Part shown: piece after piece, positions 47,733-57,913 of the stretch
How positions within the stretch are numbered: the stretch's first letter is position 1
How the letters are laid out: every line of letters starts with the position of its first letter
Assembly (NCBI GenBank): GCA_025358295.1
Contig: JANYJY010000036.1
Span: forward strand, 1-64,000
DNA length: 64,000 nucleotides
Direction of reading: 5' to 3'
From: Gammaproteobacteria bacterium
Lineage (GTDB): Bacteria > Pseudomonadota > Gammaproteobacteria > Steroidobacterales > Steroidobacteraceae
Notes under the pieces: model-generated
The model's input: the letters and a program-made list of their open reading frames with translations, nothing else
The model's database searches: none
Told to the model about the DNA's origin: nothing
Made by a program: the position numbers and the translations under genes

Positions 47733-50348
47733 GTGCCAGGGCTGATGGCGGCGGCCGTTTCCGGCCATACGATACTGACGCCGAACGCGGAGCTCGCGGC
47801 CGCCTTGTTCGATGCGATCGAGCGCGCTTATCTCAATGCCGGCCGGGATGTCTGGCCCACGCCGCGCGTGCGGGATTTCGGCACCTGGCTGCGGGAGCAG
47901 CACGCGGCACGTCAATTGATTGACGGCGGCTCGCCGCGAATTCTCGGCGACATCGAGGAGCGCGAATTGTGGCGAAGCGTCATCGATTCGAGCGACGTGG
48001 GTCAGGATATTCTCGAACCGGCAGGCGCCGCACGCGCTGCGCGCCGTGCCAGACGCGCGCTTCACGAGTACGGTATTCCCCTGCGGTTGCTGGCGGCGCA
48101 GGCGGCGGATTCTGAGGAGTCGCGGGTGTTTCTCGATTGGAATCGGCGCTTCGAGGAGCAATGCCGCGCCCTCGATTGCATCAGCGCCGATGAATTGGCG
48201 GCCAGAACCGCGCCCCCCGCCACGCCGCTTGTGTGGATCGAAAGCCCGGTCTGGCGACCGGCGGCACGTCGTTGGCTGCAGCAGCATGGTCGGGCCCTGT
48301 CGCCGTCCCAGCATGAATCGCCAGCACTGATCCGCGTGCACAGCGCCTCTCCCGGGGCGGAGTTGGCCGCGATCGGCGAGTGGGCGCGCTCGAACTTGGG
48401 TTCTGAGAAGGACTTTCGCGCCTGGATTTGCATTCCGGACTTGCATTTGCGCCGCGTCGATGTCGTGGATGCTCTAGACGCGGCGTTGGCGCCGCAGCGA
48501 TTTTCCTTGTCCGACGGCGCCGGCCCGGCTCCCTATGCCATCTCGGGTGGAACACCTCTGGCCGAGTTTGCACCGGTGTGCGCGGCGTTGAACATGTTGA
48601 CCGTCAGCGTCGATCTGGTTTCCTTCGAACAATTCAGCAGCGTGTTACGCGCGCCGGAATTGCACGCGACGGCGGCGGAGAACGGCGCCGCCGCATTGCT
48701 GGATTTGCGTCTGCGAAAGCAGGGACCGAGCGAAGCCGGAATGGCTGCCTGGCTGGCGTTGTCGCAGCGCATTGCGGCGGCCCAGGGCATCGGCCCACTG
48801 CCCGCGTTGCAGCGGCTGATCATCGCGCTTCGGGCTCTCGATGACATACACGGCAATCATCCCGTCAGCCGCTGGGTTCCGGCGTGGATTGAGGCTCTGA
48901 ATCTGGGGCCCTGGGTGCATCGGCACCGGTGGTCGAGCAGTGAGTATCAAGCGGCCGAACGGTTTCGCGAGCTGCTGGCTGCACTCGCCGCTGCGGATTC
49001 TTTCTTTGGCACGCATTCTCGCCGCTCGGCGCAACGCATTCTGCGGCGCGCGGCGCAGGACACCTCGTTTCAAGCACAAACTGGGATACCCCCAGTCTGG
49101 GTGAGCGGCCAGCTCATGGACCCATGGCTTAATTACAGCGGACTGTGGATCAGCGGCTGCAACGATGAGAAATGGCCGCCCGCCGTGGCGCCCATTCCTT
49201 TGCTGCCGGTGAGATTGCAACGTGAGTTCGGTGTCATTGCGGCTGCGCCTGAATCGCAAATGCAGTTAGCGCTGGAGCTTCAGGCTCGCTGGACGGCACG
49301 CGCGGCTCAATGCGTGTTCAGTTATGCCGATCCGGGCGATGGCCGTTCTGCCGCTCCGAGTCCCATACTGCCCGATACCGGCGAATCGAGATCGGCGGAC
49401 CTGCCGCGTCCGCATTGGCGCGCACTGTTGAGCGTTGCCCCCGCACTTGAGCGGCTGACGGATGAGCTGGCGCCGGCATTTGCGGCCGGCGAGCGCACGC
49501 GCGGGGTGGCTACGTTGAGAGCCCAGTCGCGCTGCGCTTTTCGCGGTTTTGCGGAGACGCGTCTCGGCACCGAACGGCTGGAACGGCCGGTACCGGGATT
49601 CAACCAGCGCGAGCGCGGCGACTTGATTCATCACGCCTTGGAACACATCTGGACCAACTTGCGCAATTCCAATGCGCTGCTGTCGATTTCAACCGAGGCA
49701 CAGGCACAGCTGCTGGATGAGGGCATAGCGACCGCGCTCGCCAAAGTATGCAGAATTCGCGATCCCGGTACGCGCTGGCGGACGCGCGAGCGTGCACGCA
49801 TGTTCGGTGTGCTCGGCAAGTGGTTGGACGTCGAACGGCTGCGCGAGCCCTTCGAGGTGGAAGATCTGGAGCGCGGCGCGCAGACGGCAAGATTTGCGAA
49901 TCTCGACTTCGACGTCAGGATCGATCGAGTCGACAGGCTTGGCGACGGTGCGCGGGTGTTGATCGACTACAAGACCGGAATTGCGACCACGGATTGGCGC
50001 GGCGAGCGGCCCGATAACCCGCAGCTGCCAATCTATGCATTATTGCAGCCGCAGGCGCTGGTCGCGGTGGCTTATGGCCGGGTGAATGCCGGCGAATGCA
50101 GCTTCATCGCCGAAGCCGAACGGCGGGCCATCTTCAAGCCGCGCGGCCAACGCTCCTCGCTTGAAGGCATGCTCAGTTTCGCAGCTCTGATCGATGTATG
50201 GTCGCAGCGGATCGAGAATCTGGCCGCGGATTTCGCCGCCGGCAGGGCGGCCGTGGCGCCTACCTTGCGCGCCTGCAAGTCCTGCCGGCTGCACGGACTA
50301 TGCCGGGTGCCGGCGCTGCACGAGGAAGCGGTGGAAACCCGTGACTGA
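47733..50348 (+). CDS. AddB-like DNA repair nuclease with iron-sulfur cysteines
   Basis: 871 residues. N-terminal half is a degenerate helicase-like region without Walker motifs; the C-terminus is a PD-(D/E)XK nuclease with VLIDYKTG (D745). Four cysteines, C601 and C848, C851, C857, have the C...C-x2-C-x5-C spacing of the AddB iron-sulfur cluster that clamps the nuclease domain. This matches the proteobacterial repair-protein family related to AddB. Start is GTG at 47733, 14 bases after alaA; an ATG at 47745 is an alternative. It overlaps the helicase gene by 8 bases. Confidence 0.85.
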   Translation: MPGLMAAAVSGHTILTPNAELAAALFDAIERAYLNAGRDVWPTPRVRDFGTWLREQHAARQLIDGGSPRILGDIEERELWRSVIDSSDVGQDILEPAGAARAARRARRALHEYGIPLRLLAAQAADSEESRVFLDWNRRFEEQCRALDCISADELAARTAPPATPLVWIESPVWRPAARRWLQQHGRALSPSQHESPALIRVHSASPGAELAAIGEWARSNLGSEKDFRAWICIPDLHLRRVDVVDALDAALAPQRFSLSDGAGPAPYAISGGTPLAEFAPVCAALNMLTVSVDLVSFEQFSSVLRAPELHATAAENGAAALLDLRLRKQGPSEAGMAAWLALSQRIAAAQGIGPLPALQRLIIALRALDDIHGNHPVSRWVPAWIEALNLGPWVHRHRWSSSEYQAAERFRELLAALAAADSFFGTHSRRSAQRILRRAAQDTSFQAQTGIPPVWVSGQLMDPWLNYSGLWISGCNDEKWPPAVAPIPLLPVRLQREFGVIAAAPESQMQLALELQARWTARAAQCVFSYADPGDGRSAAPSPILPDTGESRSADLPRPHWRALLSVAPALERLTDELAPAFAAGERTRGVATLRAQSRCAFRGFAETRLGTERLERPVPGFNQRERGDLIHHALEHIWTNLRNSNALLSISTEAQAQLLDEGIATALAKVCRIRDPGTRWRTRERARMFGVLGKWLDVERLREPFEVEDLERGAQTARFANLDFDVRIDRVDRLGDGARVLIDYKTGIATTDWRGERPDNPQLPIYALLQPQALVAVAYGRVNAGECSFIAEAERRAIFKPRGQRSSLEGMLSFAALIDVWSQRIENLAADFAAGRAAVAPTLRACKSCRLHGLCRVPALHEEAVETRD

Positions 50349-53300
50349 CGGCCGGCGTGTAGCTTCGGACTTGGCAGCCCGGGAGCAGGCCGTGTCTGCG
50401 GATGCTTCCGTACTGGTTCAGGCTCCTGCGGGCTCGGGTAAGACGACGCTACTGGCGCAGCGCTATTTGCGTCTGTTGGCCCTGGTCGATGCGCCCGAAC
50501 GGATCCTGGCGCTTACCTTCACTCGCCGAGCCGCGCAGGAAATGCGCGAGCGTGTACTCGCGGCTCTGGATTGCGCACATCTCACGCACTGCCCTAAGGA
50601 CATGAATCGCGAGACCTGGAATTTGGGGGTGTCCGCAAGCCGACATCTGGACTCCTTGAATCTCGACGTCGAACGCCAGCCGTCGCGTCTGCGTATCGAG
50701 ACCATCGATGCATTCAATGCGTGGCTGGCAGGGCAGTTACCGATAACGGCGGGGGCGGGCGCTGCCGTGCAGGTGCTGACCGATGCGAGGCCATGCTACG
50801 AAGAAGCGGCCCGGCGCGCACTCGCGCGCGAGGAGGCGGATCAGTTTGGCGCCGCCGTCGATCGAGTGCTGGCGCTCGACGATCAACGCTGGCGCCGTCT
50901 GCTCGACCTCATCGCAGATATGCTGCCGCATCGCGACCGCTGGCTGCCGTTGCTCGCCGGCAGGCTGCAGGCGGCAAGCGCGCTGGATGCCGGCCAGCTC
51001 GCGCGCGTGCGTCTTCACCTCGATGAGGATTTGCAACTGCTGCTGTTGCGGGTACTGAAACGCGCCCATGATGTGCTCGGCGCGGAAAAGATTGCTGCGC
51101 TGTCAGGCCTGGCGCACGCGGCGGCCAAGCGCGCCACAGCAGATCACCCAGACCTGTCGGAATGGTTGCACGAGTCCGCGACTCTACGAGCCGATACAAG
51201 TGACCTGGCGCGATGGCGCGCCCTCGCAGGGCTGTTGCTCACCGCGGAGGGAGAGTTTCGCAAGCGGCTCACCAAAAACGAGGGCTTCCCACCGCAATGC
51301 GCCGACAAGGCGCCCATGATGGATCTATTGCAGGAAATGGATGGGCTGCCCGGCGCACGCAAGGCTCTGGTGGAGCTACGAGCATTGCCGGCGCCTGCCT
51401 ATAGCGATGAGCAGTGGGAGCGGGTGCGCGATGTGGCGCAGGTTCTGGTGCTGGCCGCGGCGGAATTGGATCAGGTGTTTCGCGAGCAGGGCGCGGCGGA
51501 TTTTCCCGCGGTGTCCATGGCCGCCCTGCGCGCCCTGGGATCCGCGGATGCGCCGACCGATTTGGGATTGCGCCTCGACTACCGACTGCAGCATATATTG
51601 ATCGACGAATTCCAGGACACCTCGGGCGCGCAACTGGAATTGGTGAAGCTGCTGACGGCCGGATGGCAGGCGGGCGATGGACGCAGCGTGTTTTGCGTGG
51701 GCGATCCCATGCAGTCCATTTACGGTTTCCGTCAGGCGGAGGTGCGTGCCTTCCTGGAACTCGCCGAAGATGGAATCGGCAACGTGCGTTTCAATGTCCA
51801 ACGTCTGCGCGATAATTTTCGTTCCGCCGAGCCGCTGGTGGCTTGGATCAACGGCTGCTTTTCGCGAGTCTTGCCGCGCATCGATGATCGTGATCGCGGT
51901 GCCATCGCATTTCGGCCGAGCACGGCTGCCGTGGCGGCATCGCATGATGAGCAGGCTCCGGCCGTGGTATTGCGGGGCTTCGCGAGTCGCGCCGAGGAAT
52001 CGGCGGCCATTGCCGGCATGATTGCGGCGCAAGTTCAGCGCCATCCAGAGCGGCGCGTTGCCGTGCTGGTGCGGGCTCGTTCTCACGCGCGTGAAATTGC
52101 CGCGGCCCTGCGTTCTCGCGGCATCCTGTTCCGGGCCGTGGACATCGAGCCGCTGCACGATCGTGCCGTGGTGCGCGATGTCATCATGCTGGTGTGTGCG
52201 ATGTTGCACCTGGGCGATCGCGCGGCCTGGCTCGCAATACTGCGCGCCCCATGGTCGGGCGTCGATTTATCCGACCTTCTGCAGATTGCGCGTGCCGCTC
52301 CCTTGGTATGGGACGCGCTGAACGATGACGCTCTGCTGGAGCGGCTCAGCGAGGATGGGCGCGTGCGCTGCAGGCGGCTGCGATCCGCGCTCGAGGCTGC
52401 CTTTCTCAGGCGCAACGAGAGTTCCGTGGCCCGTTGGGTGGAACAGTGCTGGCTCAGTATCGGCGGGGCGAGTTGCGCCGCATCGCCACAGGATCTGGAA
52501 CACGCGGCAGCCGCCTTCGCGCGGCTCCGAGAATTGGAAGCACGAGGCCTGCCCGACGGCGCGGATTTGCCCGAGAGCTTCGCGGATCTGTACGCGGATC
52601 ATGGCCACGCGAGCACCGTTGAAATCATGACCATCCACAAGGCGAAGGGGCTCGAATTCGATATGGTCGTTCTGCCCGCGCTCGACCGTTACATTCCGGG
52701 TAGTCGCGACCAATTGCTGGTATCGCATCAATTCGCGCGCACCGGCCGCGACGGTATGGTAATGGCGGCACGTCCAGCGGTCGGCGCCGATAATGACCGC
52801 TTGTTCGATTTTCTGCGCCGCCAGCTTCGCGATTCTAGCGGTCTTGAGGCAGAGCGTCTGCTTTACGTAGCCTGCACCCGGGCGAAATGGCAGCTCTGTT
52901 TGACCGCGACCATCGGTAGAACCGAGGAATCGGAAGACCCGGCCGAAGATACTGAGAATCACGCCTCCTGGTCGCCGCGCGTCGGCAGCTTGCTTGCCGT
53001 TCTGTGGCCTGTGGCCGGCGCCGAATTTTCCGTGCAAGCGTCCGACGAGGTCCCGCAGGATCAGGCGCTCGCGGCGCCGCGTGGCGGACCGCTCAGTCGG
53101 GTTCCTCGGGACTGGACGCCCGCTCTCGATGGAGTGGTGTCCCGCTTGGAACCCCTGTTGACGCCGCCCACCTTGCGCGAGGAGCCCCCGGTTTTCGATT
53201 GGGCCGGCGAGACGGCGCGCCGTGTCGGCACGCTGGTGCACGCCGAACTGCAAGCCATGGACGTGGACCTGGCCGATGAAACGGCCATTCGAGCGCGGGC

Positions 53301-53721
53301 GCCGCATTTTCGGCAATGGCTGGCCGCGCATGGCGTGCCCGAGGAGCGTCTGCCAGACGCCGCATCGCGGGTGGTCGATGCGCTGGTCGCCGTGATCCGA
53401 GACCCGCGTGGCCGCTGGATATTGCAAAAAGCGCGTGAGGACGTGCGCGAGTACCAGATCTCGGGACGCTGGCAAGGCCAAGTGGCGCGAGTAGTGTTCG
53501 ATCGCAGCTTTGTCGACGATCAGGGGGTGCGCTGGGTGATCGACTACAAGACCAGCCAACACGTCGGCGGCGGCCTCGACGAGTTTCTCGATCGCGAGGT
53601 CGATCGCTATCGGCCGCAACTGCAGCGGTATGCAGTGTTCGCCCAGAGGCTGGGCCCTGAACCTGTGCGCCTGGGCCTGTACTTTCCGCTGATGCGCGCC
53701 TGGCGGGAGTGGGCGGCGTGA
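50341..53721 (+). CDS. AddA/RecB-like UvrD-family helicase-nuclease
   Basis: 1126 residues. Superfamily 1 helicase motifs: Walker A in QAPAGSGKTTLLAQ (about 27-40), ALTFTRRAAQEMRERV, motif II LIDEFQDTSGAQ, and late motifs TIHKAKGLEFDMVVLP and YVACTRAKWQL. The C-terminus is a second nuclease domain (GTLVHAELQ, then VIDYKTS with D1068). With the gene before it this forms an AddAB-type double-strand end resection complex that would load RecA. GTG start at 50341 overlaps the AddB-like stop. Both nuclease centres look intact. Confidence 0.88.
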   Translation: MTDGRRVASDLAAREQAVSADASVLVQAPAGSGKTTLLAQRYLRLLALVDAPERILALTFTRRAAQEMRERVLAALDCAHLTHCPKDMNRETWNLGVSASRHLDSLNLDVERQPSRLRIETIDAFNAWLAGQLPITAGAGAAVQVLTDARPCYEEAARRALAREEADQFGAAVDRVLALDDQRWRRLLDLIADMLPHRDRWLPLLAGRLQAASALDAGQLARVRLHLDEDLQLLLLRVLKRAHDVLGAEKIAALSGLAHAAAKRATADHPDLSEWLHESATLRADTSDLARWRALAGLLLTAEGEFRKRLTKNEGFPPQCADKAPMMDLLQEMDGLPGARKALVELRALPAPAYSDEQWERVRDVAQVLVLAAAELDQVFREQGAADFPAVSMAALRALGSADAPTDLGLRLDYRLQHILIDEFQDTSGAQLELVKLLTAGWQAGDGRSVFCVGDPMQSIYGFRQAEVRAFLELAEDGIGNVRFNVQRLRDNFRSAEPLVAWINGCFSRVLPRIDDRDRGAIAFRPSTAAVAASHDEQAPAVVLRGFASRAEESAAIAGMIAAQVQRHPERRVAVLVRARSHAREIAAALRSRGILFRAVDIEPLHDRAVVRDVIMLVCAMLHLGDRAAWLAILRAPWSGVDLSDLLQIARAAPLVWDALNDDALLERLSEDGRVRCRRLRSALEAAFLRRNESSVARWVEQCWLSIGGASCAASPQDLEHAAAAFARLRELEARGLPDGADLPESFADLYADHGHASTVEIMTIHKAKGLEFDMVVLPALDRYIPGSRDQLLVSHQFARTGRDGMVMAARPAVGADNDRLFDFLRRQLRDSSGLEAERLLYVACTRAKWQLCLTATIGRTEESEDPAEDTENHASWSPRVGSLLAVLWPVAGAEFSVQASDEVPQDQALAAPRGGPLSRVPRDWTPALDGVVSRLEPLLTPPTLREEPPVFDWAGETARRVGTLVHAELQAMDVDLADETAIRARAPHFRQWLAAHGVPEERLPDAASRVVDALVAVIRDPRGRWILQKAREDVREYQISGRWQGQVARVVFDRSFVDDQGVRWVIDYKTSQHVGGGLDEFLDREVDRYRPQLQRYAVFAQRLGPEPVRLGLYFPLMRAWREWAA

Positions 53722-53983
53722 TCTGTCGCAATGACAACGAGTTTTCACAAGGCGCATCGCTCGTGGCTGCCGAACGCATGAAAGGCTCGTTTTGCAGCCC
53801 GAGACATGTATGCTTTATGTGAATAAATTTGCGTTGGAAACCCGATGTCCCGTAAATCGTTGTCAATAAAAGCGATCAATGTGCCCTATCCAGGAGCGCG
53901 CGCTGTGGGGCAGTTATGATCCTGATGGTGGTGCGCACACCGCTAGAAATACTCCTTCCTAAACTCGCAATAGGGGATACCCC

Positions 53984-54352
53984 ATGATCGGATACGTCAC
54001 TATCGGAACCAATGATTTAACCCGCGCCGCCGCGTTCTATGACGCGCTGCTCAGCGAAGTAGGCGCCAAGCGAATGATGGAAAACGAGCAGTTCATTGCC
54101 TGGTCGGTAAAGCCGACCGCACCGGGCCTCGGCGTCACCAAGCCCTTCGACAAGAAGCCGGCGACCGTGGGCAACGGCGTTATGGTGGCTTTGGAGGCAG
54201 GCAGCCGTGCTGAGGTCGATGCATTGCATCGTAAGGCTCTGCAATTGGGCGGCAAAGATGAAGGTGCACCTGGCGACCGAGGCGGCGGGTTCTATGCCGG
54301 CTACTTTCGAGACTTGGACGGTAACAAACTCAACTTTTTCCACATGGGCTAG
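53984..54352 (+). CDS. VOC (glyoxalase/dioxygenase superfamily) protein
   Basis: 122 residues, two beta-alpha-beta-beta-beta modules: GYVTIGTNDLTRAAAFYDALL at the start and YFRDLDGNKLNFFHMG at the end, the usual VOC signature pair. Metal ligands are not all conserved, so it may be a binding rather than an enzymatic member. AGGGG precedes the ATG. A 262-bp gap upstream separates it from the helicase; that stretch is AT-richer but I see no gene in it. Function unknown. Confidence 0.85.
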   Translation: MIGYVTIGTNDLTRAAAFYDALLSEVGAKRMMENEQFIAWSVKPTAPGLGVTKPFDKKPATVGNGVMVALEAGSRAEVDALHRKALQLGGKDEGAPGDRGGGFYAGYFRDLDGNKLNFFHMG

Positions 54353-54355
54353 TGG

Positions 54356-55177
54356 CTAGAAGCTGAATTCCAGATCCAGGGGAATACGTCCCTGGGGATC
54401 TCGGCCGCGAACTTGCGCGATGCTTTGTAGTTCGCTGACGAGTGCCGCCGGCGCCTCCGCACGCTCGCGCAAAGCGCCGGACAGCAGGCCGGTGTGCTCT
54501 TTCACGGCGAAGTGAATGAGCGCCTGCAGCTCCAGGGGTCCACCGGTATCTGTGAGCTGCGCAGCGACATTGCCGTCGGCGCCAACAGCGCCTTGCAGCA
54601 ACTTGAGCGCGTAGCCACCCAAATCGACGCCGCCGGCAATTCCTGCTGACGACAGATTCGATACTTGCAGCTCGCCGACGGCGGCGAGCGGCTTGTCTGA
54701 GTCGAAACTCAATTCACTGAAGTCGATGTTGGCGCTGCCGCGCCATCCTGGCGCGACTCCCAGCTCGCGAAGCTCCTCGACGGATCCGCCACCCTTGACG
54801 GCATGCGCGATGAATCCGTGCCGGCTCACGTCGACGGCTGCGTCGACCACGAAGCTGCCCCTGACCCAGTGAAGGTCGGCAGAGATGCCGAGTCCGAGCA
54901 GCGCGAGGGGATGCAGACGCCACTCCAGGGCGCCGGCGTCGTGTGCGTCGACGCTGATTTTTCCGGCCGAACCGTGCCAGAGGTTGCCGGAGAAATCCTC
55001 GGCGTGTATCGACGGCGGCAGGAAGCGCGTGAGCATCGAGGCGGGTAATACAGCAATGACCACGGCAAGCACTGCCGCAGCGCCGATAAGTACGAGCGGC
55101 CAAATCAAACGTGTTGAGGCCGCGGGCGCGGCCGGCGCGGATTTAGCGCGGTGGTTTGGTGAACGTGACGGTGGCAT
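54356..55177 (-). CDS. gspN: Type II secretion system protein N
   Basis: 273 residues. One N-terminal transmembrane helix (about 26-46), then a periplasmic domain with HAEDFSGNLWHGSAGKI and repeated strand segments typical of GspN. GspN occurs in only some systems and is thought to help the inner-membrane platform. It overlaps gspM by 35 bases and is the last gene of the operon in this window; gspC, D, E and F are not present here. Confidence 0.85.
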   Translation of the reverse strand: MPPSRSPNHRAKSAPAAPAASTRLIWPLVLIGAAAVLAVVIAVLPASMLTRFLPPSIHAEDFSGNLWHGSAGKISVDAHDAGALEWRLHPLALLGLGISADLHWVRGSFVVDAAVDVSRHGFIAHAVKGGGSVEELRELGVAPGWRGSANIDFSELSFDSDKPLAAVGELQVSNLSSAGIAGGVDLGGYALKLLQGAVGADGNVAAQLTDTGGPLELQALIHFAVKEHTGLLSGALRERAEAPAALVSELQSIAQVRGRDPQGRIPLDLEFSF

Positions 55178-55628
55178 TCACCACTCCCGGCCGGGCCGCT
55201 CGATCCACGGTGACGGATTCAACCGCGAACCCATAGCGCTCATCGAGGGTGGCAAACCAACTGACCAGGACATCGAAAGGCGCAGCCTCGAGTTGTACGC
55301 GCACACCCGTGCCGCTGGGCCGAGAATCGCGCAATGCGTCAGTGAGCCCGGCCTCGCGGCCGATTCTGTTGACCAGCAGCACCGGCGCCTCATTCGTTTC
55401 CTGCGCGAGGGGAAGACCCGGATCGCGAATTTCCGAGGCATGCAGCTGCATCCATGCCAGATCTTCGCGCTTGGATTCGTTGCGCTCGACGCCACGCGAC
55501 ACGGCCGAATGCAGAGGCATGAGAAGTCCAAATACGAGGATCAGAAACGCCACGGCGACGCCGCCGACGGCGACGACACGCTGCTCGCGCTGCTGTAGAG
55601 CCTGGTACCAGAAGAGGAGCTTGTTCAT
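55143..55628 (-). CDS. gspM: Type II secretion system protein M
   Basis: 161 residues. A single transmembrane helix near the N-terminus (about 19-37), preceded by YQALQQREQRVV, then a periplasmic ferredoxin-like domain. It partners GspL in the inner-membrane platform. The ATG overlaps the gspL stop by 4 bases; the longer open frame upstream is not used. Confidence 0.87.
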   Translation of the reverse strand: MNKLLFWYQALQQREQRVVAVGGVAVAFLILVFGLLMPLHSAVSRGVERNESKREDLAWMQLHASEIRDPGLPLAQETNEAPVLLVNRIGREAGLTDALRDSRPSGTGVRVQLEAAPFDVLVSWFATLDERYGFAVESVTVDRAARPGVVNATVTFTKPPR

Positions 55629-56893
55629 GGGCGCGCCCGCGACGCTTGATTGCGCATTTGAATATGCGCCTCCACTCCGGCCGCGACGGGCGTGGAGGAT
55701 TGAATCTCCACCGTCCAACCCTGCTTGCCGGTGGCCTGCGACAATTGCGAAAGCGATGCGAGGGCGGGCGCAGTCACTTTCATGTCAAGCGTGTTCTCCC
55801 GGTAGCTCAGGGCATCGATGTCGGTCTTCGGCATGACGGCCATGGCGTCGCTCAGCACTTTCAGCGAACGCAGAAATTCCTCCGGACCCGCTCCGGATTT
55901 GTGGATGCGATCAAGTCGCGCCTGCATTTGACGGCGCGGATCCTGCACGGTTTCCCCGGGCATGGCCGAGGCGAAGACGGCTGCGATCTGGCTGTCGAGT
56001 TCAGTTCCCTCGCGCTTGGCGTTGTGCAGCTGCAGGGCTTCTGCGGCGATGTGCGCAGTGAGCAGTCCCAGCGCCAAGAGAGCGGCGGTGCGCCATGGGC
56101 GCCAGCGCATGCCGAAGTCGGTGGCACGGGCAAAATCTCCCTGCAGGAGGTTGACCGCGTCGCTGCTCTGTAGCCCGCGGGCTAGCCATGGCAGGGGCCC
56201 GTCCGGCAACAGCTGCACTTTCAGAGTCGCGAATTTATCGGCCAGATGCTCAAATTCACTCTGTGACTCGACCCAGTCTTCACGCGTCACGTACAGAACG
56301 ACGCTTTCGAGCGTCTTGGGTTCGGCTGTGGTGTCGAGCGGATCGGCGATGACACCGGCGACCACCAGCGCTTCGCTGACCGGCGAAAGCTCCACGACGA
56401 ATGCCTGGGCGCCCGGGCGGCGCACCGCAAGCCGGCTCTTCTCCAGCCACAATACGGTCTGGGTGGGGTTTTCCGGCATCAGCGAAATGTCCGGGTATAT
56501 GGCCACGGGCTCGAGACCGGCCGCCTTCAGGTCCGATACCCAGCCTTCCATCAAGGCGCGGGACACGGCGACGACGGGAGTCCCCCCGTCGGAGCGGCGC
56601 CGGCCGATGGCGAAATTCAATTGATCGATATCTTCGGTCAGTTGTTCTTCCAACGCGAAGGGCACGGCCCGCGCCAACTTGACACCGCTGCCGGGAGGCA
56701 ATTCGGGCTCGGCCAGCAGCATTTGCGTGGCGGGTGCAAGCACCCACACCTTGCCGGTACGGGAAACCGCGGCAGCCAGGGTGAGGGATCCGCGTTGCCG
56801 CAGCGATGCCGATTCGCCGGCCTCGTCCGTCACGAGCCATTCGGTCTCCTCTTGACCAGGTGGAGGCAGGCGCAGCAGTAATGTTTGTGGCAT
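55625..56893 (-). CDS. gspL: Type II secretion system protein L
   Basis: 422 residues. Cytoplasmic actin-like domain (1-240) that binds the GspE ATPase, one transmembrane helix around 264-284 (WRTAALLALGLLTAHIAAEAL), then a periplasmic domain with EFLRSLKVLSDAMAVMP. The stop of gspK lies 3 bases upstream of its start. Confidence 0.9.
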   Translation of the reverse strand: MPQTLLLRLPPPGQEETEWLVTDEAGESASLRQRGSLTLAAAVSRTGKVWVLAPATQMLLAEPELPPGSGVKLARAVPFALEEQLTEDIDQLNFAIGRRRSDGGTPVVAVSRALMEGWVSDLKAAGLEPVAIYPDISLMPENPTQTVLWLEKSRLAVRRPGAQAFVVELSPVSEALVVAGVIADPLDTTAEPKTLESVVLYVTREDWVESQSEFEHLADKFATLKVQLLPDGPLPWLARGLQSSDAVNLLQGDFARATDFGMRWRPWRTAALLALGLLTAHIAAEALQLHNAKREGTELDSQIAAVFASAMPGETVQDPRRQMQARLDRIHKSGAGPEEFLRSLKVLSDAMAVMPKTDIDALSYRENTLDMKVTAPALASLSQLSQATGKQGWTVEIQSSTPVAAGVEAHIQMRNQASRARP

Positions 56894-56896
56894 GAG

Positions 56897-57913
56897 TTAG
56901 GGGATTCCGAAAGAGCGCGTAAGCGGGGTTACCTTGGCTGGTCCGCGCAGCAAAAGACTGTACAAGGTGAATTCCGTAGTGCCAAGCGTGATGCGCGTGG
57001 TCAGACGGAAATAATTGCTTTTTTGATCATATCGGCCGGTGAGGGACGCCAGCAACTTCGGACCGACCACATTCCGAAAGGCATTCAGATCCGGAAAGCA
57101 GCCCTGCTTTCGGCCGTTGGCGAGAAATTCGGGGCTGTATTCACCGTTTAAGTTCTCTGCCAGGCTTTCGAGCACGGCTGAGGGTGCCGTGCAGATGTTG
57201 ACGGGCACGGTGGCGCTCGGTAGCGCCGTTACATAGGGCGCGATCTTGCGGTATCGATCCGCGCCGAAACCCGGCAGGTTCATTAGCTCGCTCGGAGACA
57301 TCATCGGCCAGTTGCCGGTGCGGTAGGGCGGAGTCTGACTCGTATACACCTGGTCCTCGGCGCCGTCCGGGCTGCCAGGCATGTCATCGGCATCGATCCA
57401 ATCGCGCGCAATCGCCGCCCATTTGGGCTCAAGGCCCACCAAGGTCAGCAAGCGCTGGAACTGCTCAAGGGGCTGCGGGTCTTGGACGACTTGATGGGTC
57501 GTGGCATCGGTGATGACCCTGGCCAGGTTATTGAGATTGAAGCGGCCTTGCAGGTCCTCCAATTCGCCTTGCAGGGTGCCGATAGGCTCGCCTTCGGGGT
57601 TGTCCTGGGGAGTGATGGGCAGAGGCTGGGAGGGCTGCGCCCAGGCCCCGGCCAAGGTGGTTAGTCCGCCGCTATTTTGTAGATCCCTGATCAGCACATC
57701 GGCCGCCAGAGCTTCCGCGCCGAACCCGAATTGCAACGCCTGTTCGGCAGCCAGCACGCCGATGGTACGCCGGCGTTCGAGAAACCCATCGAAGGTGAGC
57801 TTGGTGGCCAGAATGGTGGCGAGCGCCACCAATATGAGCGCGATGATGAGGGCGACGCCCCGCTGGCGTCCCGGACCGTTCATCCTGCGAAGCCTGGGCG
57901 CGCGCGCCGTCAT
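56897..57913 (-). CDS. gspK: Type II secretion system minor pseudopilin K
   Basis: 338 residues. Prepilin-type N-terminus: RQRGVALIIALILVALATIL, lacking the Glu at +5 of the mature chain, as is normal for GspK. The large insertion domain (WIDADDMPGSPDGAEDQVY, calcium-site-like) is intact. It caps the pseudopilus with GspI and GspJ. The ATG at 57913 overlaps gspJ (ATGA). Confidence 0.93.
   Translation of the reverse strand: MTARAPRLRRMNGPGRQRGVALIIALILVALATILATKLTFDGFLERRRTIGVLAAEQALQFGFGAEALAADVLIRDLQNSGGLTTLAGAWAQPSQPLPITPQDNPEGEPIGTLQGELEDLQGRFNLNNLARVITDATTHQVVQDPQPLEQFQRLLTLVGLEPKWAAIARDWIDADDMPGSPDGAEDQVYTSQTPPYRTGNWPMMSPSELMNLPGFGADRYRKIAPYVTALPSATVPVNICTAPSAVLESLAENLNGEYSPEFLANGRKQGCFPDLNAFRNVVGPKLLASLTGRYDQKSNYFRLTTRITLGTTEFTLYSLLLRGPAKVTPLTRSFGIP

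Noticed and set aside
52267-53757. Minus-strand open frame of about 496 codons opposite the AddA-like gene
   Set aside because: No motif and low-complexity Arg/His/Gln composition; overlaps conserved helicase motifs on the other strand.
53722-53983. Possible small gene or RNA between the AddA-like gene and the VOC gene
   Set aside because: I found no ORF with a ribosome site and no strong hairpin; probably just promoter and spacer.
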